Shown in pieces: positions 36,184 to 44,353 of a DNA stretch of 64,000 bases (positions within the stretch are counted from its first letter, which is position 1; each line of letters opens with the position of its first letter). This DNA comes from Duncaniella freteri. GTDB taxonomy: Bacteria; Bacteroidota; Bacteroidia; Bacteroidales; Muribaculaceae. The DNA is taken from positions 1,116,001 to 1,180,000 of the forward strand of contig NZ_SJSA01000001.1 of the NCBI RefSeq assembly GCF_004766125.1, written 5' to 3'. The position numbers were made by a program, and so were the translations under genes. The notes under the pieces are model-generated. The model made no database searches and had not been told where the DNA came from. It was given only the letters and a program-made list of their open reading frames with translations.

Positions 36184-38064
36184 CTATCTGCCTAACAACA
36201 ACAGCAGTATATTGACATCAGCCGGAGATATACCAGGTATCCTTGAGGCCTGCGCCACAGTCTCCGGATCAATACGGATAAGTTTCTGACGCGCCTCCGT
36301 CGACAGGGATTTCACGGATGCGTAATCAATCTTGCCGCGGAGCTTCAGGTTCTCAAGGCGGTGAAGCTTGTCGGCATTCAGCTGCTCCCGCTTTATATAA
36401 CCCTGATACTTCATGAGGATCTCGGCTGCCTCAATGATCTCGTCACGACGAGCCTCCTCAATGTGTTCGGCGATGAACAGAGCCAAAGGATCTATAGCCA
36501 CCACGAGCCGTTCGATGTCAAGACCGGGACGGAGCACAAGGTCCTCCAGTTTTACTCCCTGCTTCAACGGCTGTTCCCCTATCTGTTCAAGCCAGGGATT
36601 AATCAAGGATGCCTTGACCGAAAAACCACGGCAGAAATCTATCAAAGCGTCACGCTGCTCCCGCTTCGAAAGCATGGCTTCATAACGCTCCCGGGAAGCA
36701 AGACCTATATCATGTCCACGCGGAGTGAGACGCATGTCCGCATCATCCTGACGCAAGAGTATACGGTATTCCGCCCTTGATGTGAACATGCGGTAAGGTT
36801 CGTCGACCCCCTTTGTCACAAGGTCATCAATGAGCACTCCTATGTATGCCTCATCACGCGCAAGAGTGAATGGCTCTCCACCCTTCACACTTATGGCGGC
36901 ATTGATTCCGGCAACGAGACCCTGACCCGCTGCCTCTTCGTAACCTGTGGTGCCATTGACCTGCCCGGCAAAAAACAGTCCTTTCACCATCTTTGTCTCC
37001 AAAGTGTGATGCAACTGAGTCGGGTCGAAGAAGTCATATTCTATAGCATATCCGGGACGGAAAAGCATCACATCTCGCAGCGCGGGAATAGTCTCCAGAG
37101 CCTCAAACTGAATGTTTATGGGAAGGGATGAAGAGAATCCGTTGAGATAATATTCGGTGGTGTTCTCCCCCTCCGGCTCAAGGAACAGCTGATGTTCATT
37201 CTTGTCGGCAAACGTCACAATCTTGGTCTCGATGCTCGGACAGTAGCGGGGACCTATACTCTGTATCTGCCCATTGAAAAGCGGAGATTCAGGAAGTCCG
37301 CGGCGCAATATCTCGTGAGTTTCAGCATTGGTGTATACAGTGTGGCACGGTCGCTGCTGAAGTTCACGTGACACACCCGGCAGATATGAGAATTTATGGA
37401 AATCATCATCTCCTTCCTGAAGGATCGTCTTGGACCAGTCAACCGAACGTCCGTCGATGCGCACAGGGGTACCGGTCTTCATACGATCGGTCACAAACCC
37501 GAGTCCACGCAACTGCTCTGTGATGCCATAGGATGACGGCTCGGCAACACGTCCGCCCTCCACTTTGACCGGACCAATATGCATAAGACCATTAAGGAAT
37601 GTCCCCGCTGTAAGTACCACAGACTTGGCTGAGAATGTGACCCCGAGAGCTGTCCTTACACCAGTCACGGCACCATGCTCGATCACAAGTTCAGTGACAG
37701 AATCCTGCCACATGTTAAGACCCGGGGTATTCTCAAGCACTTCGCGCCATAAGCGTGAGAAAGCCATGCGGTCGCTTTGTGCACGCGGACTCCACATAGC
37801 CGGACCCTTCGACCGGTTAAGCATGCGGAACTGTATGGCAGAACGGTCAGTGATCACACCCATCATCCCGCCCAAAGCATCAATCTCACGCACTATCTGC
37901 CCCTTGGCTATACCACCAACGGCAGGATTGCAGCTCATCTGCGCAATCTTATTCATATCGATAGTGATGAGAAGCGTACGCGCCCCGAGCTTGGCGGAAG
38001 CATGAGCAGCCTCGCACCCGGCATGGCCGGCTCCGATCACTATCACATCAAATGTGAATGTCAT
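36184..38064 (-). CDS. mnmG: tRNA uridine-5-carboxymethylaminomethyl modification enzyme
   Basis: 626 aa FAD-dependent protein which, with MnmE, modifies U34 of tRNAs reading NNA/NNG. FAD motif VIGAGHAGCEAAHAS at residues 10-24, followed by SCNPAVGGIAKGQIVREIDAL. TAGTFLNGL and GQVNGTTGYEEAAGQG are present, as is the C-terminal helical domain (RIPGISPADVNILLLLL). It follows ybeY with a 14-bp gap, so the two are probably co-transcribed. Adjacent parS supports origin-side location. Confidence 0.96.
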   Translation of the reverse strand: MTFTFDVIVIGAGHAGCEAAHASAKLGARTLLITIDMNKIAQMSCNPAVGGIAKGQIVREIDALGGMMGVITDRSAIQFRMLNRSKGPAMWSPRAQSDRMAFSRLWREVLENTPGLNMWQDSVTELVIEHGAVTGVRTALGVTFSAKSVVLTAGTFLNGLMHIGPVKVEGGRVAEPSSYGITEQLRGLGFVTDRMKTGTPVRIDGRSVDWSKTILQEGDDDFHKFSYLPGVSRELQQRPCHTVYTNAETHEILRRGLPESPLFNGQIQSIGPRYCPSIETKIVTFADKNEHQLFLEPEGENTTEYYLNGFSSSLPINIQFEALETIPALRDVMLFRPGYAIEYDFFDPTQLHHTLETKMVKGLFFAGQVNGTTGYEEAAGQGLVAGINAAISVKGGEPFTLARDEAYIGVLIDDLVTKGVDEPYRMFTSRAEYRILLRQDDADMRLTPRGHDIGLASRERYEAMLSKREQRDALIDFCRGFSVKASLINPWLEQIGEQPLKQGVKLEDLVLRPGLDIERLVVAIDPLALFIAEHIEEARRDEIIEAAEILMKYQGYIKREQLNADKLHRLENLKLRGKIDYASVKSLSTEARQKLIRIDPETVAQASRIPGISPADVNILLLLLGR

Positions 38065-38078
38065 ATTATAAAATGGAT

Positions 38079-38498
38079 CTATAGCAATGAGAGGGCATCG
38101 TTTTCATGCCTCTCCATTATTTCTCGTTCACCGGGGCCCTTGTCGTTGATACCGCACAAATGAAGCACCCCATGTATGATCACCCTGAGCAACTCGGCAT
38201 CATAAGTGGCTGACACCTTCTCGGCATTTGTAGCCACGGTGTCGAGCGATATGAACATGTCTCCGCTTATCATGCGTCCACGCGAATAGTCAAAGGTGAT
38301 GATGTCAGTATAGTAATCGTGCTGAAGAAACTGACGGTTGACTTCGAGAATCTTCTCGTCGTTACAAAAAATATAGGTCAACGGTCCGACTATGCGGTCG
38401 TGCCTGCGCGCAACCTCAGTGATCCACCCTGCAAGAGCGGAAGTGTCGATCGCGGGCATTGGCATCGGTCCGTCAGTGAGCCATTGAATGTCGTTCAT
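38079..38498 (-). CDS. ybeY: Endoribonuclease YbeY (rRNA maturation)
   Basis: 139 aa zinc-dependent RNase for 16S rRNA 3'-end maturation and ribosome quality control. Family motifs: FIFCNDEKILEVNRQFLQHDY..TDIITFDYS, GDMFISLDTV, and the metal site HGVLHLCGINDKG. The first two His of the HxxxH...H site are present, but the usual third His (DH) is replaced by DK, as I recall from other Bacteroidetes copies. A TAACTTTG -7 box (minus, 38510-38503) ends 4 bp before the ATG, hinting at a very short leader. Confidence 0.9.
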   Translation of the reverse strand: MNDIQWLTDGPMPMPAIDTSALAGWITEVARRHDRIVGPLTYIFCNDEKILEVNRQFLQHDYYTDIITFDYSRGRMISGDMFISLDTVATNAEKVSATYDAELLRVIIHGVLHLCGINDKGPGEREIMERHENDALSLL

Positions 38499-38811
38499 AC
38501 CACAAAGTTAGTGAAAATTTGGAGAGCTGAAGTAGAGTGCGGATAAAAATTTTTATTCAGTATGTTTTAGATACACAAAAATTTTGCCATAATAAACTGA
38601 AATATAGTTTATTATGGCAAATTTCACCCTCTGAGATTTGCATATCCGCCCCCGATGTGTGGGACAGGACGAAATTTCTCACTGAAAAACGGTTGTCTTT
38701 TCAAGTTCAATGCGTCAATGACGGAGACTTGTCCCCTACCCTACCCCACAATTACCGGTCAAAAAATTTCACACCGGCGAGGCAGTCACAATCCTTGAAA
38801 AAATATTTCGA
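38499..38811. other. 313-bp gap without a gene, containing a perfect hairpin
   Basis: The gap between ybeY and the DUF4254 gene holds no plausible ORF or RNA gene. Its notable feature is the inverted repeat listed separately at 38583-38621. There is a ybeY-side -7 box (38503-38510), and AT-rich stretches at both ends. Confidence 0.5.
38583..38621. repeat. Perfect 16-bp inverted repeat (7-nt loop)
   Basis: Arms 38583-38598 (TTTGCCATAATAAACT) and 38606-38621 are exact complements. They are AT-rich and have no GC core or T-run, so this is unlike a terminator and could be an operator or RNA structure. It sits about 85 bp upstream of ybeY. Confidence 0.5.
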
Positions 38812-39414
38812 CTATTTTTTATACAACACAGGATTAGTCGCCGGATCATTATACATCTTCATCTGGCGGTACACCTTCATATATTTTATGCCCGCGGCGA
38901 TATCATCAAGCAGAGTGTCGATCGCAGTGGTAAGATCCGCCTGCTGCTGCAACAGTATATTGAGCTTCGCCTCACATTTCTCCTTATGTTCCGGCGAAGC
39001 GTCAGCGCGGCTGACCTCGGCAGCCATATGGAAAATCTTAAGCGCGAGAATTGACAGGCGGTCAAGAGCCCAAGCCGGCGACTCGGTATTGATAGTGGCA
39101 TCCGGGCGTGGGGTCACGTCCGAATACTTCTCACGGAAATAAGTGTCGATCTCCTCTACCATATCGGTGCGGTCCTGGTTAGAGCGGTCGATACGACGCT
39201 TAAGCGCAAGGGCAGCCACAGGGTCGATATTCGGATCACGTATGATATCTTCGAGATGCCACTGCACTGCATCAATCCAATTCTTGGCAAACATCGTATG
39301 CTCGATCGTACCCTTCTCATAGGGATTAGCAACGATAGCATCCACGTCGTCAGTCTCATGATATTTCTGAGTCGTGGCATAAAAAATGTCGTAAAAATTC
39401 TGAGCAAGTTTCAT
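38812..39414 (-). CDS. DUF4254 family protein
   Basis: 200 aa, cytoplasmic and strongly alpha-helical. Matches DUF4254, a small Bacteroidetes family: MKLAQNFYDIFYATTQKYHE, NWIDAVQWHLEDIIRDPNID, and a long helical C-terminal half with AWALDRLSILALKIFHMAAE. No catalytic motif. Homologues often sit near glycosyltransferase or cell-envelope genes; nothing of that kind is adjacent here. Single gene, divergent from the radical SAM gene. Confidence 0.85.
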   Translation of the reverse strand: MKLAQNFYDIFYATTQKYHETDDVDAIVANPYEKGTIEHTMFAKNWIDAVQWHLEDIIRDPNIDPVAALALKRRIDRSNQDRTDMVEEIDTYFREKYSDVTPRPDATINTESPAWALDRLSILALKIFHMAAEVSRADASPEHKEKCEAKLNILLQQQADLTTAIDTLLDDIAAGIKYMKVYRQMKMYNDPATNPVLYKK

Positions 39415-39521
39415 GCTGGTAGCTTTGAAAGGTTAAGTGCACAAACCGCTCCAAGACGGTTCATATTGCAAATATGGGAAAAATATTCCAATATCCAAAC
39501 TTATTTCCTCTTTAAAATTAT

Positions 39522-39529
39522 TACCTTTG
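39522..39529 (+). promoter_or_regulatory. -7 box upstream of the radical SAM gene
   Basis: TACCTTTG, 16 bp before ATG 39546. The -33 element is not recognisable at the usual distance, so this is only a partial call. Confidence 0.35.
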
Positions 39530-39545
39530 TAGAAACACTTCTCAA

Positions 39546-40325
39546 ATGCAGACCGTACTCTTTCACTCCACAATCTTCGGGCCTATACATTCACGCCGGC
39601 TCGGGGTATCGTTAGGGGTAAACCTCACCCCCGACGACGGCAAGATATGCACATTCGACTGCCTGTATTGCGAGGCGGGGTTCAACGCCCAGGGGACTGG
39701 CACCACAGGACTCCCGCCACGCGAGACCGTGGCTCGCCTGCTCGAATCACGCCTCTCCGCCATGAAAGCAGCCGACCAGCCTCTCGATGTGATAACATTC
39801 TCCGGCAACGGCGAACCGACCGTGCACCCCGACTTTCACAATATAATCGACGACACCCTGCACATCCGCGACAGGTACTACCCAGATGCAAAAGTAAGCG
39901 TGCTCAGCAACTCCACACGCATCGACCGCCGGGAAGTACGCGAGGCTCTAATGAAAGTCGACAACAATATACTTAAGCTCGATTCAGCCATAACCGATAC
40001 CATACGCCTTATCGACCGCCCTACCCTATCAAACTTTACGGCAGACAAAGTGATCGGCGAATTGGAAAAGTTCGGCAAGGACTGCATAATCCAGACTATG
40101 TTCCTGCGTGGTGAACATGACGGCAATCCCATCGACAACACCACCCCCCGGGAAGTGACCGCTCTCATCGAAGCCTACCGGCGCATAAACCCACGCGAAG
40201 TGATGATCTACTCCATTGACCGCACCACCCCGGCAGAACATCTTGAGAAAGTATCCCATGATGAGCTCAATGCCATCGCCCGACGCATCACATCCGAGAC
40301 CGGAATACCAGTGCAGGTGGCATAG
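39546..40325 (+). CDS. Radical SAM protein
   Basis: 259 aa. The CxxxCxxC cluster motif is CTFDCLYCE, near residue 40, preceded by PIHSRRLGVSLGVNLTP, which is typical of the wybutosine-like/COG0731 subgroup. TFSGNGEPTVHPDF follows the barrel strand and VSVLSNSTRIDR continues it. No SPASM or B12 domain. Reaction unknown; related proteins are often annotated only as radical SAM. The start codon follows closely the -7 box at 39522. Confidence 0.85.
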   Translation: MQTVLFHSTIFGPIHSRRLGVSLGVNLTPDDGKICTFDCLYCEAGFNAQGTGTTGLPPRETVARLLESRLSAMKAADQPLDVITFSGNGEPTVHPDFHNIIDDTLHIRDRYYPDAKVSVLSNSTRIDRREVREALMKVDNNILKLDSAITDTIRLIDRPTLSNFTADKVIGELEKFGKDCIIQTMFLRGEHDGNPIDNTTPREVTALIEAYRRINPREVMIYSIDRTTPAEHLEKVSHDELNAIARRITSETGIPVQVA

Positions 40326-40402
40326 ACCTGTACCCCCCAAAAAATCATTCAGGAAACCTCCGGCTATCCCCCTGAAGCACTCCAACTCTGATAACTTAAT
40401 TT

Positions 40403-41308
40403 ATGGAAATACTGACCCCGGCTCCCCTCAAGCATGGCGACAGGGTTGCCATAGTCGCCCCGTCCGGCATCATTAAACCGCAGACTGTTCATGACGCAGT
40501 CCCTGTAATCGTAGGGCAAGGATGGACCACCTACGTTGGCGAACACACTTTCGACCGTCGGGGCACATACGCAGGCTCCGACGACGACCGTTATTCCGAT
40601 CTTGAATCAGCCCTGCTCGACCCTGCCACACGCGCCATAATATGCGCCCGAGGAGGATACGGAGCAGTACATCTGCTTGAGCGTCTTGACAAGCTGCCAC
40701 TGCGCGACGACCCCAAATGGATAGCCGGCTACTCCGACATATCAGCACTCCATGCCCTCATGACAAAACATGGAATCCGCTCGATCCACGCCCCGATGTG
40801 CAAGCATCTTGCCGAAAACTCAGGTCGCGACGACGATTCCCGGCGGCTGTTCTCGATACTCCGCGGAGAGCATCAGGATGTGCGGCTTCCAAGCAATCCC
40901 CACAACCGCTGCGGCACAGCCACAGCCATCCTCACCGGAGGCAACCTTGCCGTCATAGCCGGACTCATATCCACCCCCTTTGACGTAATAAAGCCAGGCA
41001 ATATCCTCTTCATCGAGGACATAGCCGAGCCTATATATAAGGTGGAACGCATACTCTATAACCTCAGGCTCAACGGCTCTCTCGCCAATCTTGCCGGGCT
41101 GATAGTGGGACGGTTCACTGACTATGACCCATCGCGCAACGACGACACCATGGAGGATATGATAGCCCGGATGGTGAGCCCCTACAGCTACCCCGTAGCC
41201 TTCGGAGCGCCCATTGGCCATGTGAGCCACAACATCCCCATGATATGCTCATCTACGGTCACACTTAACGTCACCTCCTCAGGTGGAAGTGTGACATATC
41301 ACACATAA
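40403..41308 (+). CDS. LD-carboxypeptidase (peptidase S66, LdcA-like)
   Basis: 301 aa. Family S66 removes the terminal D-Ala from L,D-peptidoglycan tetrapeptides during wall recycling (MccF relatives degrade microcin C). The catalytic triad is visible: Ser111 in the GYSD elbow (WIAGYSDISALH), Glu205 in LFIEDIAEP and His273 in APIGHVSHN. The upstream ARGGYGAVHLL motif also matches. No signal peptide, consistent with cytoplasmic recycling. It ends before a large inverted repeat facing frr. Confidence 0.9.
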   Translation: MEILTPAPLKHGDRVAIVAPSGIIKPQTVHDAVPVIVGQGWTTYVGEHTFDRRGTYAGSDDDRYSDLESALLDPATRAIICARGGYGAVHLLERLDKLPLRDDPKWIAGYSDISALHALMTKHGIRSIHAPMCKHLAENSGRDDDSRRLFSILRGEHQDVRLPSNPHNRCGTATAILTGGNLAVIAGLISTPFDVIKPGNILFIEDIAEPIYKVERILYNLRLNGSLANLAGLIVGRFTDYDPSRNDDTMEDMIARMVSPYSYPVAFGAPIGHVSHNIPMICSSTVTLNVTSSGGSVTYHT

Positions 41309-41318
41309 ACCTCCCAAA

Positions 41319-41420
41319 ACAGAATAGAAAGCAGAAACCGAATACAGGGATTATACCAAGCTGCCAATTGTCCTGACAGTCCATACGATCCCTGTATTCG
41401 GTTTCTACGTTCTATCCTGT
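41319..41420. repeat. Long inverted repeat between convergent genes (terminator-like)
   Basis: Arms 41319-41351 and 41388-41420 pair over 33 nt with only three mismatches, with a 36-nt loop. It fills the gap between the convergent ldcA-like gene (ends 41308) and frr (ends 41423), whose stop is 3 bp away. The length far exceeds a normal rho-independent stem and there is no long T-tract. Confidence 0.6.
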
Positions 41421-41422
41421 AT

Positions 41423-41986
41423 CTACACAGTCAGAATCTCCTTCTCCTTTGCGGCGAAGAGATCGTCAATCTTCTTGAGGAAACGGTCATGGAGCTTCTG
41501 AGCCTGCGCCTCCGCGTCCTTCTCCACATCCTCGCTCATGCCCTGCTTCACAGCCTTCTTCAGACCCTCTATTGCATCACGGCGAGCGTTACGCACCGAC
41601 ACCTTGGCGGTCTCAGCCTCAGCCTTCGACTGCTTTACCAGAGCCTTGCGGCGTTCCTCTGTGAGAGGCGGGATGCTCAGACGTATCACCTCGCCATTAT
41701 TCTCAGGCGTGATGCCGAGCTCCGAGTTGATTATAGCCTTTTCGATCTCCTTGAACATCGCTTTCTCCCAAGGGGTGATAGTGATGGTGCGGGCATCGGG
41801 GACAGACACATTTGCCACCTGAGAGATGGGCATGGCAGAGCCGTAATACTCCACTCGTATTCCGTCAAGGATTTTAGGATTCGCCTTGCCGGCACGGATG
41901 TGGGCAAGAGACTCGTCGAGATAAGCCACGGCGAGTTCCATTTTCTCCTCTGCCGGGTTCAGATAATCGGAAGGTTCCATTGTCAT
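41423..41986 (-). CDS. frr: Ribosome recycling factor
   Basis: 187 aa. Releases ribosomes from mRNA after termination together with EF-G. The sequence has the whole family pattern: [61 protein letters not shown] and the C-terminal helix. An ORF extension to 42112 overlaps pyrH and is a shadow; ATG 41986 is the right start. It is 23 bp after pyrH, the common pyrH-frr pair. Confidence 0.96.
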   Translation of the reverse strand: MTMEPSDYLNPAEEKMELAVAYLDESLAHIRAGKANPKILDGIRVEYYGSAMPISQVANVSVPDARTITITPWEKAMFKEIEKAIINSELGITPENNGEVIRLSIPPLTEERRKALVKQSKAEAETAKVSVRNARRDAIEGLKKAVKQGMSEDVEKDAEAQAQKLHDRFLKKIDDLFAAKEKEILTV

Positions 41987-42009
41987 GCTATATTTTGATG
42001 GTTTACAAT

Positions 42010-42720
42010 TTAATACACTCTTGTGCCTATGTTCTCTCCGGCTATGACCTTGAGAAGATTGCCGGGGGTATCCATATCGAACACAACTATAGGCAGACCG
42101 TTCTCCCTGCACATAGCAGTGGCAGTGACATCCATCACTTTCAGCCCGCGTGCGAGCACCTCATCATAGGATATCTCGTCAAACTTCACCGCTGTGGGGT
42201 CCTTCTCCGGATCGGCAGTGTAGACACCGTCCACACGCGTGCCCTTGAGCATCACATCGGCACCGATCTCGATGCCGCGGAGCGCGCTCCCGGTATCGGT
42301 GGTGAAGAAAGGATTCCCGGTGCCTCCAGCCATAATGGCAACCTCGCCACCCTCGATAGCCTCGATGGCACGACGGTTGGAGTACTGCTCACCTATCGGA
42401 TACATATTTATTGCCGTGAGCACTCGTGCCGGCTGTCCTATGCTTTCCAACGCTGACGAAAGAGCGAGCGAGTTGATCACCGTGGCAAGCATCCCCATCT
42501 GGTCACCCTTAACCCGGTCAAAGCCCTTTGCGGCTCCGGAGAGACCGCGGAATATATTACCGCCACCTATCACGATACCCACCTCAACACCCATGCCGAC
42601 TATCTCGGCTATCTGGGCGGCATACTGCCCGAGGCGCACTGTGTCGATGCCATGGCCCTGCTCCCCCATAAGCGACTCGCCGCTGAGCTTGAGAAGGACA
42701 CGTTTATATTTTGTCTCCAT
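42010..42720 (-). CDS. pyrH: UMP kinase
   Basis: 236 aa hexameric uridylate kinase making UDP from UMP, feedback regulated by UTP/GTP in the family. Starts [51 protein letters not shown] and [14 protein letters not shown] [15 protein letters not shown] are present. ATG 42720 fits; the longer ORF to 42777 runs through the TATCTTTG box at 42748-42755. It is upstream of frr on the same strand. Confidence 0.95.
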   Translation of the reverse strand: METKYKRVLLKLSGESLMGEQGHGIDTVRLGQYAAQIAEIVGMGVEVGIVIGGGNIFRGLSGAAKGFDRVKGDQMGMLATVINSLALSSALESIGQPARVLTAINMYPIGEQYSNRRAIEAIEGGEVAIMAGGTGNPFFTTDTGSALRGIEIGADVMLKGTRVDGVYTADPEKDPTAVKFDEISYDEVLARGLKVMDVTATAMCRENGLPIVVFDMDTPGNLLKVIAGENIGTRVY

Positions 42721-42747
42721 AAACTTTTTTATAGTTGTTGATAGGAA

Positions 42748-42755
42748 CAAAGATA
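42748..42755 (-). promoter_or_regulatory. -7 box of pyrH-frr
   Basis: TATCTTTG on the minus strand, 27 bp upstream of the pyrH ATG. The -33 element is weak. Confidence 0.4.
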
Positions 42756-42882
42756 GGCATAATCCCTGAAACCGCATAAAATTTTATCCATCATTTTAGG
42801 ATACGGAGCACATGCAATTACAATTCCGATTCAAAATTTATACAATTTTGTTACAGATGTAGGATATTTTTACAATATCTCG

Positions 42883-42890
42883 TAATTTTG
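42883..42890 (+). promoter_or_regulatory. -7 box of the response regulator gene
   Basis: TAATTTTG at 42883-42890, 25 bp before the TTG start at 42916. No TTTG lies at the standard distance upstream, so it may need an activator. Confidence 0.4.
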
Positions 42891-42915
42891 CATTAAACAT
42901 AAAGGTTCTAACATC

Positions 42916-43620
42916 TTGCAACAGACTCATTCACCTCTAATATTGATAATTGACAGCGACGCATACATAAAATCGCTGCTTGCCGACAACCTTAGAAGCG
43001 AAGGATACACGGTAGAAACCGTAGAATCTGCTTTAGAGGCTCTTGTGCTGCATCTGGACCGCTACTCCCTTATCATATCAGAAGTGGAACTCCCCGGCGA
43101 GATTGATGGCTTCGAACTTCTCGAACGAGTCAAGGACGACCCAATGACCTCGACCGTCCCCCTGATATTCTGCACTGTACGCGACAATGAGAACGACATT
43201 ATAAAAGGGCTCAACGCCGGAGCCGACGACTATATAATACGACCTTTCTCCCTGCGAGAGATGCTTGCACGAGTGCGATCGGTGCTACGCCGCCACCGCA
43301 ACATGGCTCCCGCATCCAATATGCGCACCATAGAGTACCGAACCCTCATACTCAATGTCGATTCCCACGGACTACTCATCGACGGAGAGTCCGTATCGCT
43401 ATCACCCACTGAATTCTCCATACTCACACTCCTGCTGCGCTCTCGCAACAGGATGTTCAAGCGCGAAGAGATATTAGCCGCCGCATGGCCTGGCGAAGAG
43501 CTCAACAACCCGCGCCTGGTAGACGTGAACATATCGCGCCTGCGCAAGAAACTTTCAACCTACTCCCGACATCTCGTCAACAAGTCGGGTCTCGGATACG
43601 GTTTTGTCGATGAAGCGTGA
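42916..43620 (+). CDS. Atypical OmpR-family response regulator
   Basis: 234 aa. N-terminal receiver (about 1-120), C-terminal winged helix (about 133-232; SLSPTEFSILTLLLRSR and NISRLRKKLS). Aligned with PhoB-type receivers, the phospho-acceptor Asp is Glu56 (SEVELPG), the conserved Lys is Arg109 (DYIIRPFS), and the second acidic-pocket residue is Ser14 (IIDSD). Thr87 is kept. The receiver probably cannot be phosphorylated in the normal way; Glu may mimic the active state. No histidine kinase is adjacent. TTG at 42916 is the only start near the expected N-terminus. rnhB overlaps or abuts the end. Confidence 0.85.
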   Translation: MQQTHSPLILIIDSDAYIKSLLADNLRSEGYTVETVESALEALVLHLDRYSLIISEVELPGEIDGFELLERVKDDPMTSTVPLIFCTVRDNENDIIKGLNAGADDYIIRPFSLREMLARVRSVLRRHRNMAPASNMRTIEYRTLILNVDSHGLLIDGESVSLSPTEFSILTLLLRSRNRMFKREEILAAAWPGEELNNPRLVDVNISRLRKKLSTYSRHLVNKSGLGYGFVDEA

Positions 43621-43633
43621 GACACAGGGCAAA

Positions 43634-44227
43634 ATGAAACGCCCACCCGAAATCCTCCCGACAGCCACCACGGCATTCATCCTCGAAGCCGGATGCGACG
43701 AAGCCGGGCGCGGCTGCCTCGCAGGTCCGGTGTGCGCTGCTGCGGTTATACTTCCCGATGGCTACACCAATCCCCTGCTCAACGACTCCAAGAAACTCAC
43801 CGAGCATCAGCGCGAGCAGCTCCGGCCTATCATAGAGCGCGACGCCCTGGCATGGGGTGTGGGATGGGCAACAAACGAAGAGATCGACGACATCAACATC
43901 CTCAACGCATCCATCCTTGCCATGCATCGTGCCCTCGACTCACTGGGCGTGCAGCCGGGACAGATAGCCGTTGACGGCAACCGGTTCAAACCTTATCGCG
44001 ACATCCCCCACGTCACCATAGTCAAAGGCGACGGCAAGTACGCCAATATCGCCGCCGCATCGATACTCGCCAAGACCCACCGCGACGAATGGATGCGCCG
44101 GGCTGCAATACAGCACCCAGGCTACAGATGGGAAGTCAACAAGGGATACCCCACCGCCGACCATCGTGCCGCAATAGCCGAGATCGGCACCACCCCCCTG
44201 CACCGGCTCACATTCCGCCTCTCCTGA
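43634..44227 (+). CDS. rnhB: Ribonuclease HII
   Basis: 197 aa from ATG 43634; ATG 43610 or TTG 43604 would add 8-10 residues and overlap the response regulator. Cuts RNA in RNA-DNA hybrids, especially single ribonucleotides. Acidic active site: GCDEAGRGCLAGPV (Asp-Glu), the Asp in AVDGNRFKP and the KGDGKYANIAAASILAK/THRDEWM region. The normal length supports the 43634 start. Gene order response regulator-rnhB suggests co-transcription. Confidence 0.93.
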   Translation: MKRPPEILPTATTAFILEAGCDEAGRGCLAGPVCAAAVILPDGYTNPLLNDSKKLTEHQREQLRPIIERDALAWGVGWATNEEIDDINILNASILAMHRALDSLGVQPGQIAVDGNRFKPYRDIPHVTIVKGDGKYANIAAASILAKTHRDEWMRRAAIQHPGYRWEVNKGYPTADHRAAIAEIGTTPLHRLTFRLS

Positions 44228-44322
44228 CATAATGCCTGAACCATCCGGCAGTCACCAGAATCCAACGTCAGAACTGTACTCAATGCCAGTATGTTAAAAA
44301 ACGCTAATCATACTTAATCTAA

Positions 44323-44353
44323 TTTGCCGAAAAGAAAAAAAACTGTAATTTTG
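44323..44353 (+). promoter_or_regulatory. Promoter of the fimbrial operon
   Basis: TTTG (44323-44326), 19 bp, TAATTTTG (44346-44353): a full consensus match. The predicted start is about 44360, while the first fimbrial gene begins at 44962, implying a leader of about 600 nt. Other promoters inside the leader cannot be excluded. Confidence 0.7.

Noticed and set aside
37357..37375. Second CACGTG-centred, parS-like sequence inside mnmG
   Set aside because: Only 12 of 16 positions match and it is within a coding region; probably chance.
38079..38498. Idea that ybeY is inactive because its third metal His is missing
   Set aside because: Other Bacteroidetes YbeY proteins, as I recall them, show the same Asp-Lys replacement, so it looks like a lineage feature.
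40403..41308. Idea that the S66 peptidase lacks its nucleophile because GGYGA has no Ser
   Set aside because: The nucleophile is the Ser of the later GYSD elbow (Ser111), which is present with Glu205 and His273.
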